Origin: Shinella granuli
Lineage (GTDB): Bacteria; Pseudomonadota; Alphaproteobacteria; Rhizobiales; Rhizobiaceae
Reading direction: 5' to 3'
Length of the DNA: 64,000 nucleotides
NCBI RefSeq assembly: GCF_004341885.1
Contig: NZ_SLVX01000010.1
Span: 62,001-126,000, forward strand
The translations under genes were made by a program, and so were the position numbers. The notes under the pieces are model-generated. The model did no database searches. It was not told where the DNA came from and worked only from the letters and a program-made list of their open reading frames with translations. How positions within the stretch are numbered: the first letter of the stretch is position 1; each line of letters opens with the position of its first letter. Shown in pieces: positions 35,683 to 43,925 of this stretch.

Positions 35683-36549
35683 TCAGCCGGCGGAGATGGC
35701 GGCCTTCTGCGTCAGGACGTCGGCCATGGTACGGGCAAGCGCGCGGGCGGCAAGGGTCGGCTGCCTGTCGGCGTAGCGGATGCTGAGGGAGGAAGCGGGA
35801 AGTGGCGGCAGCGGGCCGCCTGCGGGAGCCGCGCGGATGCCGCTGCCGATATCGCCCTCGGTCACCACGGCCACCGCCAGGCCGGCACGCACGACGGAGA
35901 AGACGCCCTGCAGGCTGGTGCAGGTCACCATGCATTTCCAGCGCACGCCGTTTTGCTCCAGGGCGGAAATCGCCGCGCCGCGGTAGGCGCAGGGGCCGCG
36001 AACCAGCGCCAGCGGCACGGTGCCATCCGGTGGCGGCACCCAGTTGGGGGCGGTGATCCAGACGAGGTTCTCCGCGCACAGCACGTCGCCGTCCTGCATT
36101 GCGGGTACGTCGCGGATGACGGCGAGGTCGATGTTACGCTGGCGCAGGTCCCGCAGCAGGTCGCTCGACAGCCCGCCCCGGATCTCCACGCCAACCCGCG
36201 GCTTTTCACGCATGAAATTCTTCAGCGCCACGGTGAGCGGGACGAAGAGGTAATGGTCGTCGGGAACGCCGACCACCAGCGTGCCGCTGAGAAGATCGGG
36301 TTTAAAACTCTGCTCCATCTCCTCGATCGATTGCACCACGCGGGTGGCGTGGCCGATCAGCTCCCGCCCGTCGGAGGTCAGTACGCAGGAACGGGTCGTG
36401 CGCTCGAACAACTGTTTGCCAAGATGGCTCTCGAGGCGGGCGATCTTGTGGCTGACGGTCGACTGCGTGATGTTCAGCCGTTCTGCCGCCACCGAAAAGC
36501 TCTGCGTGTCCGCCACCGTAAGGAAGCACTGGAGAAGAGAGGTGTCCAT
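35683..36549 (-). CDS. LysR-family transcriptional regulator, divergent from the ATC operon
   Basis: This 288-residue LysR protein has an HTH in residues 1-60 (DTQSFSVAAERLNITQSTVS, then HKIARLESHLGKQLFERTT) and an effector domain from about residue 88 (LLSGTLVVGVPDDHYLFVPL). It is divergently oriented to the ATC hydrolase operon starting at 36936, and a racemase remnant now fills most of the 386-bp interval. LysR regulators typically control the divergent operon with a pathway intermediate as co-inducer, so regulation of ATC or cysteine use is the leading hypothesis. The region before its start is AT-rich and suited to LysR binding. Confidence 0.87.
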   Translation of the reverse strand: MDTSLLQCFLTVADTQSFSVAAERLNITQSTVSHKIARLESHLGKQLFERTTRSCVLTSDGRELIGHATRVVQSIEEMEQSFKPDLLSGTLVVGVPDDHYLFVPLTVALKNFMREKPRVGVEIRGGLSSDLLRDLRQRNIDLAVIRDVPAMQDGDVLCAENLVWITAPNWVPPPDGTVPLALVRGPCAYRGAAISALEQNGVRWKCMVTCTSLQGVFSVVRAGLAVAVVTEGDIGSGIRAAPAGGPLPPLPASSLSIRYADRQPTLAARALARTMADVLTQKAAISAG

Positions 36550-36693
36550 GAAAAAAGGATATATGAAGATTATCGCTTAATCCATGAAGAAACATCGCTT
36601 CTGTCGATTAACCTTTGCCGTCATCAATGCGGGCCTGTGAAGCAGCGGAGGAGATGCCGGCGTGGCGGATGAGGACAGGCAAACCGGCGGTGA

Positions 36694-36903
36694 TCGCCGG
36701 CGAATGACACCGTGATCGAGCCGGAAACACGGCGTTTTCTGCTGCTGCCTCGCGTCGAGGCCTGTTCCAGCATCGTCGACGCCGTGGAAGCGGTGACGGG
36801 CAAGCCGACCGCCGCCAGCAACCCGGCGCTTGCCTGGGATGCGTTTCGAAAGGCGGGGCACAACAGCCCCCTCCCCCGTGCTGGCCGTCTTTGGGCGGCA
36901 TAG
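36694..36903 (+). pseudogene. C-terminal remnant of an Asp/Glu/hydantoin-racemase-family protein
   Basis: The frame ending in the TAG at 36903 encodes RRFLLLPRVEACSSIVDAVE, then AVTGKPTAASNPALAWDAFR. This matches the C-terminus of aspartate-racemase/maleate-isomerase proteins, where a cysteine-containing strand is followed by a helix and the S-N-Q/P-A-L-x-W motif. The expected active-site cysteine strand reads RFLLLPRVEAC, so it is degraded. A stop codon at 36691 shuts the frame upstream and the N-terminal 75% is missing. A racemase that interconverts D- and L-ATC would be expected in this operon, which makes the stump meaningful. The rest of the 386-bp interval 36550-36935 shows no other gene. 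Confidence 0.5.
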
Positions 36904-36935
36904 CGGCAAATCCACGTCTAATCAGAAGGATCACC

Positions 36936-37463
36936 ATGATGACGACAAGCGAAAGCATCGATTCCCGGGCCGCCATGGACGGCGAGATCGGCATCCTCGC
37001 CCGGCGCAAGATCGAGGCCGGCATCATCGCGCCGATCTATGAGGAAATGTGCCGGCAGATTGGCGTGGAAAAGGCGGAGGCCATTCTCGATGCCGCCATC
37101 CGGCAGGCCGCGATCAAGGCCGGGCAGGCCTTCGCCGCGAAGACCCCCGGCGGCACGACGCTGCGCACCTTCCAGGAACTGCAGGATCTCTGGACGCAGG
37201 ATGATGCCCTGGTGATCGAGGTCACGAAGGCGACCGATGCGGAATTCCACTATAACGTCAAGCGCTGTCGCTACGCAGAGACCTATCGGGAAATGGGCCT
37301 CGGCCATATCGGACACCTCCTTTCGTGCAACCGGGATGGTGTCTTCTGCACGGGCTATGATCCGCGCATCACGCTGGAGCGCAGCCAGACGGTGATGGAG
37401 GGAGCCTCCCACTGCGACTTCAAATACCGTTTCCACGCGGATGTGCAGGGGCAGGGAGAATGA
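36936..37463 (+). CDS. L-2-amino-thiazoline-4-carboxylic acid hydrolase (ATC hydrolase, AtcB-like)
   Basis: This 175-residue protein resembles the ATC_hydrolase family. The N-terminal helices (DGEIGILARRKIEAGIIAPI) are followed by FAAKTPGGTTLRTFQELQDL near 65, and by the C-terminal ligand half with FHYNVKRCRYAETYREMGL near 107, HLLSCNRDGVFCTGYDPRIT near 130 and the final CDFKYRFHA. AtcB opens the thiazoline ring of L-ATC to give N-carbamoyl-L-cysteine. The following gene encodes the matching N-carbamoyl hydrolase and overlaps it by 4 bases, which strongly supports the call. AGAAGGA precedes the ATG; a second ATG lies one codon later. Confidence 0.82.
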   Translation: MMTTSESIDSRAAMDGEIGILARRKIEAGIIAPIYEEMCRQIGVEKAEAILDAAIRQAAIKAGQAFAAKTPGGTTLRTFQELQDLWTQDDALVIEVTKATDAEFHYNVKRCRYAETYREMGLGHIGHLLSCNRDGVFCTGYDPRITLERSQTVMEGASHCDFKYRFHADVQGQGE

Positions 37464-38728
37464 ACGCCATCCCGTCACCCGCCGCCCTGCCCTCGCTTCT
37501 CGTCGATGCGGAGCGGCTATGGTCCGATATCCTCGCGACCGCGCGCTTTGGCGCCGCCGGCGAGACCGGCATGAACCGCCTTGCCGGCAGCGTGGCCGAT
37601 GGCGACGTGCGCCGCTGGTTCGAAGCGGAATGCCGGGCGCTTGGCTGTACGGTCGAGGTCGATCGCATCGGCAACATGTTCGCCACCTATCCCGGTACGG
37701 ATCCTTGTCTCCCCTCCATTGCCGTCGGAAGCCATCTCGACACCCAGCCGGCCGGCGGTCGCTTCGATGGCATTCTCGGCGTGCTGGCCGGTGTCGAAAT
37801 CCTGCGCATCCTACGTGCATCCGGCCGGCGGCTGGTGCATCCTTTCACCGTGGTCAACTGGACCAATGAGGAGGGCTCCCGCTTCGCCCCCGCCATGATG
37901 GGGTCCGGGGTGTTCTGCGGCGTCCATGCGCTTGACGCCATGTCCGCCCGTACCGACAAGGATGGTATCTCGGTGGGAGAGGCGCTGGAGGCGATCGGCT
38001 ACAGGGGCGAGCATCCGCCCGGGCATTTGCCGATGGCGGCTTATCTGGAATTGCATATCGAGCAGGGACCCGTGCTGGAAGCGGCCGGACGCGCCATCGG
38101 CATCGTTACGGGTGTGCAGGGGCTCCGCTGGCTGGACATCCGCATCAAGGGTACGGAGGCGCATGCGGGGGCCTTTCCGATGACGTTGCGCCAGGATGCG
38201 CTGGTTTCGGCCGCGAAGGTCATCCAGGTTGTCGAGGCCGTCGCCCTGAAGCATTCCCCGGGCGTCGGCACGGTGGGATATGTCCATGTTGCCCCGAATT
38301 CCCGAAATGTCGTTCCGGGCGAGGTCTGCCTCGAAGTGGACCTGCGTCACCCGGACGAAGCGGGTCTTATGGCGATGGAGGCGGGTATCCGGGACGAGGT
38401 GAACCGGCAGGTGCCCGGGGCGGCGGTCTCCGCCGTATGGCGCAAGGCTCCGGTCGCCTTCGATACGGGGTTGCGCGGGCTGGTCGCACAAGCCGCGGCG
38501 GATATTGCCCTCCCGGCGATGGACATCGTGTCGGGTGCGGGCCATGACGCGGCACATCTTGCCGGCCAGATGCCCACGGCTATGGTTTTCATACCCTCGC
38601 GTGATGGGCTGTCGCACAATGCGCGTGAATTCTCCTCTCCGCAGCAATGCGCCGACGGCGCGAATGCCCTGCTGCGAAGTGTTTTGCGCGCCGATGAACT
38701 TTTGCTATCAAGACGGGCGCGGATCTGA
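37460..38728 (+). CDS. N-carbamoyl-L-amino acid (cysteine) amidohydrolase, M20 family (AtcC-like)
   Basis: This 422-residue zinc amidohydrolase of the hydantoinase/carbamoylase group has the metal-site motifs AVGSHLDTQPAGGRFDGIL near residue 92 and NWTNEEGSRFAPAMMGSGVF near 133, the dimer-domain IEQGPVLEAAG near 198, and SGAGHDAAHLA near 357. It hydrolyses N-carbamoyl amino acids to the free amino acid, CO2 and ammonia. The 4-base overlap with the ATC hydrolase gene points to N-carbamoyl-L-cysteine as substrate, with L-cysteine the product. Length is normal. The desulfhydrase gene follows after 139 bases. Confidence 0.85.
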   Translation: MNAIPSPAALPSLLVDAERLWSDILATARFGAAGETGMNRLAGSVADGDVRRWFEAECRALGCTVEVDRIGNMFATYPGTDPCLPSIAVGSHLDTQPAGGRFDGILGVLAGVEILRILRASGRRLVHPFTVVNWTNEEGSRFAPAMMGSGVFCGVHALDAMSARTDKDGISVGEALEAIGYRGEHPPGHLPMAAYLELHIEQGPVLEAAGRAIGIVTGVQGLRWLDIRIKGTEAHAGAFPMTLRQDALVSAAKVIQVVEAVALKHSPGVGTVGYVHVAPNSRNVVPGEVCLEVDLRHPDEAGLMAMEAGIRDEVNRQVPGAAVSAVWRKAPVAFDTGLRGLVAQAAADIALPAMDIVSGAGHDAAHLAGQMPTAMVFIPSRDGLSHNAREFSSPQQCADGANALLRSVLRADELLLSRRARI

Positions 38729-38867
38729 AGGATACCTGCCGTTCTTCCGGACCGGGAAGAGCGTGCTGACAAGCACTTCGTTCCCCTACCCCGTCCGAGC
38801 CGCCTGCATGATTCCAGCTTCGTGCGGGAATGATCGACGCGGACAACGCCTTGCGAAGGATTGACAC

Positions 38868-39989
38868 ATGAACACGAATTCGACGCGGTTCCAGACGGAA
38901 GCCGTCCCCTCTCTCGACTGTGCCGACCGGGCCTGGGCACGCAATGCGATCGGCATCCTGGAGGGCGATGCCCGCCGTTCGGCGGATACGCATCTGGTCA
39001 ATCCGGTGTTCAAGGGGTTGAAGGGCATCGCCATCTATCTCAAGGATGAGAGCACGCACCCGACCGGAAGCCTGAAGCATCGGCTCGCCCGCTCGCTGTT
39101 CCTCTACGGCATCTGCAACGGGAGGATCAGCAAGGGCACAACACTGGTCGAGGCCTCGTCGGGCTCGACCGCGGTGTCCGAGGCCTATTTCGCCAATCTG
39201 CTCGAACTTCCGTTCATTGCCGTCATGCCGCGCAGCACCAGCCGGACGAAGATCGACGTCATCGAACGTTTCGGCGGCCGCTGCGCCTTCGTCGACAGCC
39301 CGTCGGAGGTCTATGAAACCGCAGCACGCATCGCGGCGGAGACCGGCGGCCACTATCTCGACCAGTTCACCAATGCCGAACGGGCCACCGACTGGCGGGG
39401 CAACAACAACATCGCCGAGAGCATCTTCGGCCAGATGGAGCGGGAAGCCCATCCGGTTCCGAGCTGGGTGATCATGGGCGCTGGAACCGGCGGCACGTCG
39501 GCGACGATCGGCCGCTATATCCGCTACCGCAACCTCTCGACGCGGCTTTGCGTGACGGACGTCGAACATTCGGTGTTCTACGACGCCTGGAAGGCGAGCG
39601 ACATGCAGGCGACCTGCACCGCGCCGTCGCGCATCGAAGGGGTCGGGCGGCCGCGCGTCGAACCGTCCTTCATCCCCACGGTCATCGACCAAATGATCAA
39701 GGTGCCGGATGCCGCCTCCATCGCCGCCGCGCATGTTCTCTCCGACCGGCTGTTCCGCCGGGTGGGCGCCTCGACTGGCACGAACTTCTTCGGCCTGCTC
39801 TCCATCGCCGACAGCCTGATGAGGGAAGGGCGCGAAGGTTCCCTCGTCACCCTCATCTGCGACAGCGGCGATCGCTATTCCAGCACCTATTTCAATCCGG
39901 ACTGGCTGGCGAAAAACGGCATCGACATCGCCCCGTGGCGCGAGACGATCGAGACGTTCCTCGACACAGGATCGTTCAAGGCGCCCTGA
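38868..39989 (+). CDS. Cds1-type PLP-dependent L-cysteine desulfhydrase
   Basis: This 373-residue fold-type II PLP enzyme is in the Cds1 branch of the cysteine synthase family. [13 protein letters not shown] near residue 40, [20 protein letters not shown] near 58 (PLP lysine about residue 70), [14 protein letters not shown] near 95, [20 protein letters not shown] near 166 and [18 protein letters not shown] near 204 match the mycobacterial L-cysteine desulfhydrase pattern as I recall it. The reaction converts L-cysteine to pyruvate, ammonia and hydrogen sulfide. After the ATC hydrolase and N-carbamoyl-cysteine hydrolase genes it would complete a route from a thiazoline to carbon, nitrogen and sulfide. 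A cysteine-synthase-like role is the main alternative. Confidence 0.82.
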   Translation: MNTNSTRFQTEAVPSLDCADRAWARNAIGILEGDARRSADTHLVNPVFKGLKGIAIYLKDESTHPTGSLKHRLARSLFLYGICNGRISKGTTLVEASSGSTAVSEAYFANLLELPFIAVMPRSTSRTKIDVIERFGGRCAFVDSPSEVYETAARIAAETGGHYLDQFTNAERATDWRGNNNIAESIFGQMEREAHPVPSWVIMGAGTGGTSATIGRYIRYRNLSTRLCVTDVEHSVFYDAWKASDMQATCTAPSRIEGVGRPRVEPSFIPTVIDQMIKVPDAASIAAAHVLSDRLFRRVGASTGTNFFGLLSIADSLMREGREGSLVTLICDSGDRYSSTYFNPDWLAKNGIDIAPWRETIETFLDTGSFKAP

Positions 39990-40077
39990 TCGCGTAAAGA
40001 ATGGGCCGCGTCGCAGCCCGGCTGCAACGTGGCCCGCCGGCCTGCTTCGATTGGGTTGGCGGGTATTGTAGACGGGT

Positions 40078-40093
40078 GTTGTACATGTACAAC
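40078..40093. promoter_or_regulatory. Candidate parS palindrome 1 upstream of repA
   Basis: GTTGTACATGTACAAC is a perfect 16-bp palindrome with the GTT...AAC ends of repABC-type parS sites. It lies about 250 bases before repA. RepB (ParB) is expected to bind here for partition and incompatibility. A near-identical copy lies 116 bases downstream. Confidence 0.65.
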
Positions 40094-40193
40094 CGAGAGG
40101 CTCCGGCATGTGCCGGTGAGTCGACGCCGTGAGCGGGCATTTGCGGATGTGAGGTTCGGCCAGCAAGGCAAAAGTGCAAGGCCGGCCGACGCG

Positions 40194-40209
40194 GTTGTAC
40201 ATGTACAAT
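40194..40209. promoter_or_regulatory. Candidate parS palindrome 2 upstream of repA
   Basis: GTTGTACATGTACAAT repeats the first palindrome with one end mismatch. Two copies in the 351-bp interval between the desulfhydrase and repA (39990-40340, no genes seen) support a partition or autoregulatory role. It sits about 45 bases before the likely -35 of repA. Confidence 0.55.
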
Positions 40210-40251
40210 TTGAAGCCTGTGGGCGCCGCCGCCGCCCTTTCCAAAAAGGGT

Positions 40252-40280
40252 TTGCCCGACTCGGGGAATCGGACTAGCTT
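40252..40280 (+). promoter_or_regulatory. Putative repABC promoter
   Basis: TTGCCC (40252-40257) and TAGCTT (40275-40280) are 17 bases apart and point towards repA, 60 bases upstream of its start. RepA and RepB normally repress this promoter. The hexamers are only partial consensus matches. Confidence 0.35.
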
Positions 40281-40340
40281 CATCAGCGCTTATTCATCGA
40301 ATTTCGGGGAAAAAGCGCAGAAGTTAAATCCGAGGCCACG

Positions 40341-41540
40341 ATGTTGAAACAAGCCGCGACCGACCAGAGCGGAAATCTGCGTTCGCTGATCGTCTCTGAC
40401 GCAGAGGAACTGATGCGCCAGCTCCAGGCCCATCAGCAGCGGAGCTTTCCGCCGACCGCCAGGAAGAGCATCCGGCATTTCTCCTCGGCCGAGGCTGCCG
40501 AGTTCATCGGAATCCACCAGGGCTATCTGCGCCAGATCGTGGCAGAAGGCCATGGGCCGGAGCCGTCCCCCAATGGGCGCCGCACCTATTCCGTCGACGA
40601 TATCGAGGCCTTGCGCAAGCTTCTCGACGAAGGCGGGAAGGGGCCGCGCAAATATATCCGGCATCGGCGCGATGGCGAAAAGCTGCAGGTCATCTCCGTG
40701 ATGAACTTCAAGGGCGGCAGCGGCAAGACCACGACCTCCGCCCATCTCGCACAGTTCCTCGCCCTTCGCGGCTATCGCACGCTGGCGATCGACCTCGATC
40801 CGCAGGCGTCGCTGTCGGCCCTGTTCGGCCACCAGCCGGAACTGGATGTCGGCGACAACGAGACGCTCTATGGCGCCATCCGGTATGACGACGCCCGCCG
40901 CGACGTGACCGAGATCGTCCGGGCGACCTACACGCCCAACCTCCATATCATTCCCGGCAATCTCGAGCTCATGGAATTCGAGCATGAGACGCCGAAGGCG
41001 CTGATGGCGCGCACCGATACCAACTCCATGTTCTTCGCGCGCATCGGCGAATGCCTTGCGGATATCGAGAGCGCCTACGACGTCGTGGTGATCGACTGCC
41101 CGCCGCAGCTCGGCTTCCTTACCCTGTCCGCCCTCTGCGCCGCGACCGCCGTGCTGATCACCGTCCATCCGCAGATGCTCGACGTCATGTCGATGAGCCA
41201 GTTCCTGCAGATGACCGGCGACCTGCTGCAGGTCGTGGAGAATGCCGGCGGCGCGATGAACTACGACTGGATGCGGTATCTGGTCACCCGCTTCGAGCCG
41301 AATGACGGGCCGCAGGCTCAGATGGCCGGCTTCATGCGTTCGATTTTCGGCAACCGCGTTCTTTCCAACGCGATGCTGAAGTCGACGGCGATTTCCGATG
41401 CCGGGCTGACCAAGCAGACCCTCTACGAGATCGACCGGGCGCAGTTCACGCGCGGAACCTATGATCGCGCCCTCGAATCCCTGACCGCGGTGAACACGGA
41501 GATCGAAGAGCTCGTCAAGCAGACCTGGGGGCGGAAGTAA
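40341..41540 (+). CDS. repA: RepA, ParA-type partition ATPase of a repABC replicon
   Basis: This 399-residue protein has an N-terminal DNA-binding helix-turn-helix (FSSAEAAEFIGIHQGYLRQI, about residues 48-67) and a deviant Walker A (MNFKGGSGKTTTSAHLAQFL) at about residues 121-140. LAIDLDPQASLSALFG and VVVIDCPPQLGFLTLSAL are also typical of large plasmid ParA proteins. With RepB it segregates the replicon and represses the operon when bound to ADP. GAGG lies 6 bases before the ATG. repB starts 3 bases after the stop. Confidence 0.97.
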   Translation: MLKQAATDQSGNLRSLIVSDAEELMRQLQAHQQRSFPPTARKSIRHFSSAEAAEFIGIHQGYLRQIVAEGHGPEPSPNGRRTYSVDDIEALRKLLDEGGKGPRKYIRHRRDGEKLQVISVMNFKGGSGKTTTSAHLAQFLALRGYRTLAIDLDPQASLSALFGHQPELDVGDNETLYGAIRYDDARRDVTEIVRATYTPNLHIIPGNLELMEFEHETPKALMARTDTNSMFFARIGECLADIESAYDVVVIDCPPQLGFLTLSALCAATAVLITVHPQMLDVMSMSQFLQMTGDLLQVVENAGGAMNYDWMRYLVTRFEPNDGPQAQMAGFMRSIFGNRVLSNAMLKSTAISDAGLTKQTLYEIDRAQFTRGTYDRALESLTAVNTEIEELVKQTWGRK

Positions 41541-41543
41541 GCG

Positions 41544-42560
41544 ATGGCCAGAAAGAACATCTTCGGCGCGGATACCGATGCACCGGCGGGCGCCAGCGCC
41601 GAAACCGGCTCGCTGACCGACGTCCGCCCGCTGGCCAATCTCGATCGGCCCCTGCGGCGCTCCGGTCCGGTCGGTGCCTTCTCGCAATCCCTGGGCAGCA
41701 TTTCGGAAAAGGCGCAGCGCGCGGCCGACCTCGAAAAGCAGCTCGCCCATGGCCAGACCGTCGTCGAGCTGGATCCGTCCCTCATAGACAGCTCTTTCGT
41801 GCCGGACAGGCTCGGGATCGATCCCGAAAGCCTCAACAGTCTTGTCGGGCAGATCCGTGAACACGGTCAGCAGGTCCCGATTCTGGTCCGGCCCCATCCG
41901 GATGCCGAGGGCCGCTACCAGGTTGCCTACGGCCATCGGCGGCTTGCCGCCATCCGCAAGATCGGTGGACCGATCAAGGCGGTCATCCGGCCGCTCACGG
42001 ATGAGCAGCTGGTCGTCAGCCAGGGCCAGGAGAACAACGCACGCACCGATCTTTCCTATATCGAGCGGACGTTCTTTGCCCTTCGCCTCGAGCGGCGAGG
42101 CTTTTCACGCGACATCATCATGTCGTCGCTCGGCGTGGACAAGGCCGCCCTGTCGCGGATGATCGCCCTGGCGAGCCGACTTCCCGATGCGCTGATCGAG
42201 GCGATCGGCCCGGCGCCGAGTTTTGGCCGCACGCGATGGGCCGAGGTGGCCGACCTGCTCGACAACGCCCTGAAGAAAGCCAGGGCGCTGAAACTCATTC
42301 ATGCCGATGCCTTCAAGGCGCTGTCTTCCGATGGCCGCTTCGAGCACCTCTTCGAACAGCTGCGGGCGACAAAGCCGAAGCCCAGGAGCGGGGAGTGGCG
42401 CGCGGACGGCGCAAGGGCGGTGAAGGTCACGGAGACCGAGAGCCAGCTCACCTTGAATTTCAACAAGGCTGCCGTGCCGAAGTTCGGTGCTTTCGTCGAG
42501 AAGCGGCTGGACCGGCTCTACGAGGAATTCCTGAAGGAAAACGAGGAGCTTGAACCGTAA
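41544..42560 (+). CDS. repB: RepB, ParB-type centromere-binding partition protein
   Basis: This 338-residue ParB-family protein starts with MARKNIFGAD, typical of rhizobial RepB. It has the ParB nuclease-like segment VPILVRPHPDAEGRYQVAYG with HRRLAA (near residue 110), the ENNARTDLSYIERTFFALRL segment, and an HTH (SLGVDKAALSRMIALASRLP) near 194. It binds parS palindromes, two candidates for which lie upstream of repA, and helps RepA in partition and repression. It is in a typical repABC operon and ends just before the antisense RNA terminator. Confidence 0.97.
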   Translation: MARKNIFGADTDAPAGASAETGSLTDVRPLANLDRPLRRSGPVGAFSQSLGSISEKAQRAADLEKQLAHGQTVVELDPSLIDSSFVPDRLGIDPESLNSLVGQIREHGQQVPILVRPHPDAEGRYQVAYGHRRLAAIRKIGGPIKAVIRPLTDEQLVVSQGQENNARTDLSYIERTFFALRLERRGFSRDIIMSSLGVDKAALSRMIALASRLPDALIEAIGPAPSFGRTRWAEVADLLDNALKKARALKLIHADAFKALSSDGRFEHLFEQLRATKPKPRSGEWRADGARAVKVTETESQLTLNFNKAAVPKFGAFVEKRLDRLYEEFLKENEELEP

Positions 42561-42617
42561 AAGAAAAAGGCCCCCGAACGACCAAAGCCGTGGAAGCCTT
42601 CTCCTGATTTCTAGCAA
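42561..42617 (-). ncRNA. repABC antisense counter-transcribed RNA (IncA/ctRNA)
   Basis: In the 150-bp repB-repC gap the minus strand encodes a short RNA of about 57 nucleotides ending in GC-rich pairing (GGCTTCC...GGGGGCC) and a run of T residues (complement of 42561-42568). Position, size, terminator and promoter (42623-42651) match the ctRNA of repABC replicons, which pairs with the repC leader and limits RepC synthesis and copy number. The exact 5' end is estimated from the promoter. Confidence 0.82.
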
Positions 42618-42622
42618 GATCG

Positions 42623-42651
42623 AGAATCGCATTTCCACGAATCCTAGTCAA
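42623..42651 (-). promoter_or_regulatory. Promoter of the repABC antisense RNA
   Basis: On the minus strand TTGACT (42646-42651) and GATTCT (42623-42628) are exactly 17 bases apart and lead into the ctRNA. The -35 is a five-of-six consensus match. Confidence 0.7.
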
Positions 42652-42710
42652 GAGTCTTTGGCACCGTTTTGGTGAGCGGATTTCTTTTGCCTGAAGAGAG
42701 GTGAAGGAAA

Positions 42711-43925
42711 ATGCGAAATGCAAATGTGACGACGCCCTTCGGGCGGCGGCCGATGACGCTTGCCCTGGTGAAAGGCCAGCTGGAGACGGCCGACCGCAAC
42801 CCGAGCAAGGCGGTCGACAAGTGGAAGGTCTTTCGGGATATCTGTGAGGTCAAGGAAGTTTTCGGGCTTCAGGACCGTGCGCTGGCGGTGCTTCATGCCC
42901 TGTTGAGCTTTTATCCTGAAGCTGATCTTTCCGACGAGCGCGGCCTGGTGGTCTTTCCCTCGAACGCCCAATTGGCGATCCGCGCGCATGGCATTGCCGG
43001 AACGACGCTGCGGCGCCATCTGGCGGCCCTGGTCGATGCGGGGCTGGTCCAGCGTCGCGACAGCCCGAACGGCAAGCGGTACGCACATCGCAACCGGGGA
43101 GGGGAGATCGAGGAGGCTTTCGGTTTCAGCCTGGCGCCACTCGTTGCCCGTGCGGCCGAACTGGCGGGGCTCGCACAGCAGGTGGCCGAGGAGAAGCTGC
43201 GTTTCAAGCGCGCCAAGGAGGCTTTGACGCTGTGCCGGCGCGACGTGCGCAAGCTGGTTTCGGCGGCGATGGAGGAGGGGGCCGATGGCGATTGGGCCGC
43301 GATCGAGGACCTTTACCTCGCTCTGATTGCGCGCCTTCCGCGTCTGCCGCGGCAAGATCAGGTCGATGCCGTACTGGAAGAAATGCAGCTGTTGCGTGAG
43401 GAAATCGTCAACCGTCTGGAAATGCAGCTAAAAACAGAAAAAACAGATGGCAATGCTGTCCAGAATGGACAGCACATACAGAATTCAAAACCCGATTCCA
43501 CCCATGAATTTAAACCTCGCTCTGACAAAGAGCAGGGCGCGATGCCGAGACCGGAAATGCGGCGACTTGCAGAGCCGCCCAAGGCGTTTCCCCTTGCCAT
43601 GGTGCTGAAGGCTTGCCCCGAAATTCGCGACTATGCGCCGGAGGGCCGCATCACGCATTGGCGGGACCTGTTGTCGGCTGCTGTGACGGTACGTTCGATG
43701 CTGGGCGTCAGCCCTTCGGCCTACCAGGAGGCCTGCGAAACCATGGGACCTGAAAATGCGGCCGTCGCGATGGCCTGCATCCTTGAGCGGGCAGGGCACA
43801 TCAATTCCCCCGGCGGCTACCTGCGCGATCTCACGCGAAAGGCCGCACGCGGCGAATTCGGCCTCGGCCCGATGCTGATGGCGGCGCTTAGGGCAAACGG
43901 CGCAGCGGAAAGGCGTACGGGCTGA
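42711..43925 (+). CDS. repC: RepC, replication initiator of a repABC replicon
   Basis: This 404-residue initiator opens with TPFGRRPMTLALVKGQ, a RepC hallmark. The N-terminal winged-helix region contains VFPSNAQLAIRAHGIAGTTL and HLAALVDAGLVQRRDSPNGK (about residues 83-125), and a C-terminal domain follows a low-GC linker. GAAGGAAA precedes the ATG. RepC is essential for replication and usually acts at an origin inside its own gene; an AT-rich region with a small palindrome is present at 43425-43520. Expression is expected to be limited by the antisense RNA upstream. Confidence 0.97.
   Translation: MRNANVTTPFGRRPMTLALVKGQLETADRNPSKAVDKWKVFRDICEVKEVFGLQDRALAVLHALLSFYPEADLSDERGLVVFPSNAQLAIRAHGIAGTTLRRHLAALVDAGLVQRRDSPNGKRYAHRNRGGEIEEAFGFSLAPLVARAAELAGLAQQVAEEKLRFKRAKEALTLCRRDVRKLVSAAMEEGADGDWAAIEDLYLALIARLPRLPRQDQVDAVLEEMQLLREEIVNRLEMQLKTEKTDGNAVQNGQHIQNSKPDSTHEFKPRSDKEQGAMPRPEMRRLAEPPKAFPLAMVLKACPEIRDYAPEGRITHWRDLLSAAVTVRSMLGVSPSAYQEACETMGPENAAVAMACILERAGHINSPGGYLRDLTRKAARGEFGLGPMLMAALRANGAAERRTG
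43425..43520. other. Probable replication origin region inside repC
   Basis: This stretch of repC is clearly AT-richer than its surroundings, includes runs such as AAAAACAGAAAAAACAG, and holds a perfect hairpin GCTGTCCA-GAA-TGGACAGC at 43455-43473. repABC origins have been mapped to an AT-rich segment in the middle of repC. The exact limits cannot be fixed from sequence. Confidence 0.5.

Noticed and set aside
40078-40209. The two TGTACA palindromes as remains of a CRISPR or transposon end
   Set aside because: Only two copies with no spacer array or transposase; their place before repA fits partition or operator sites.
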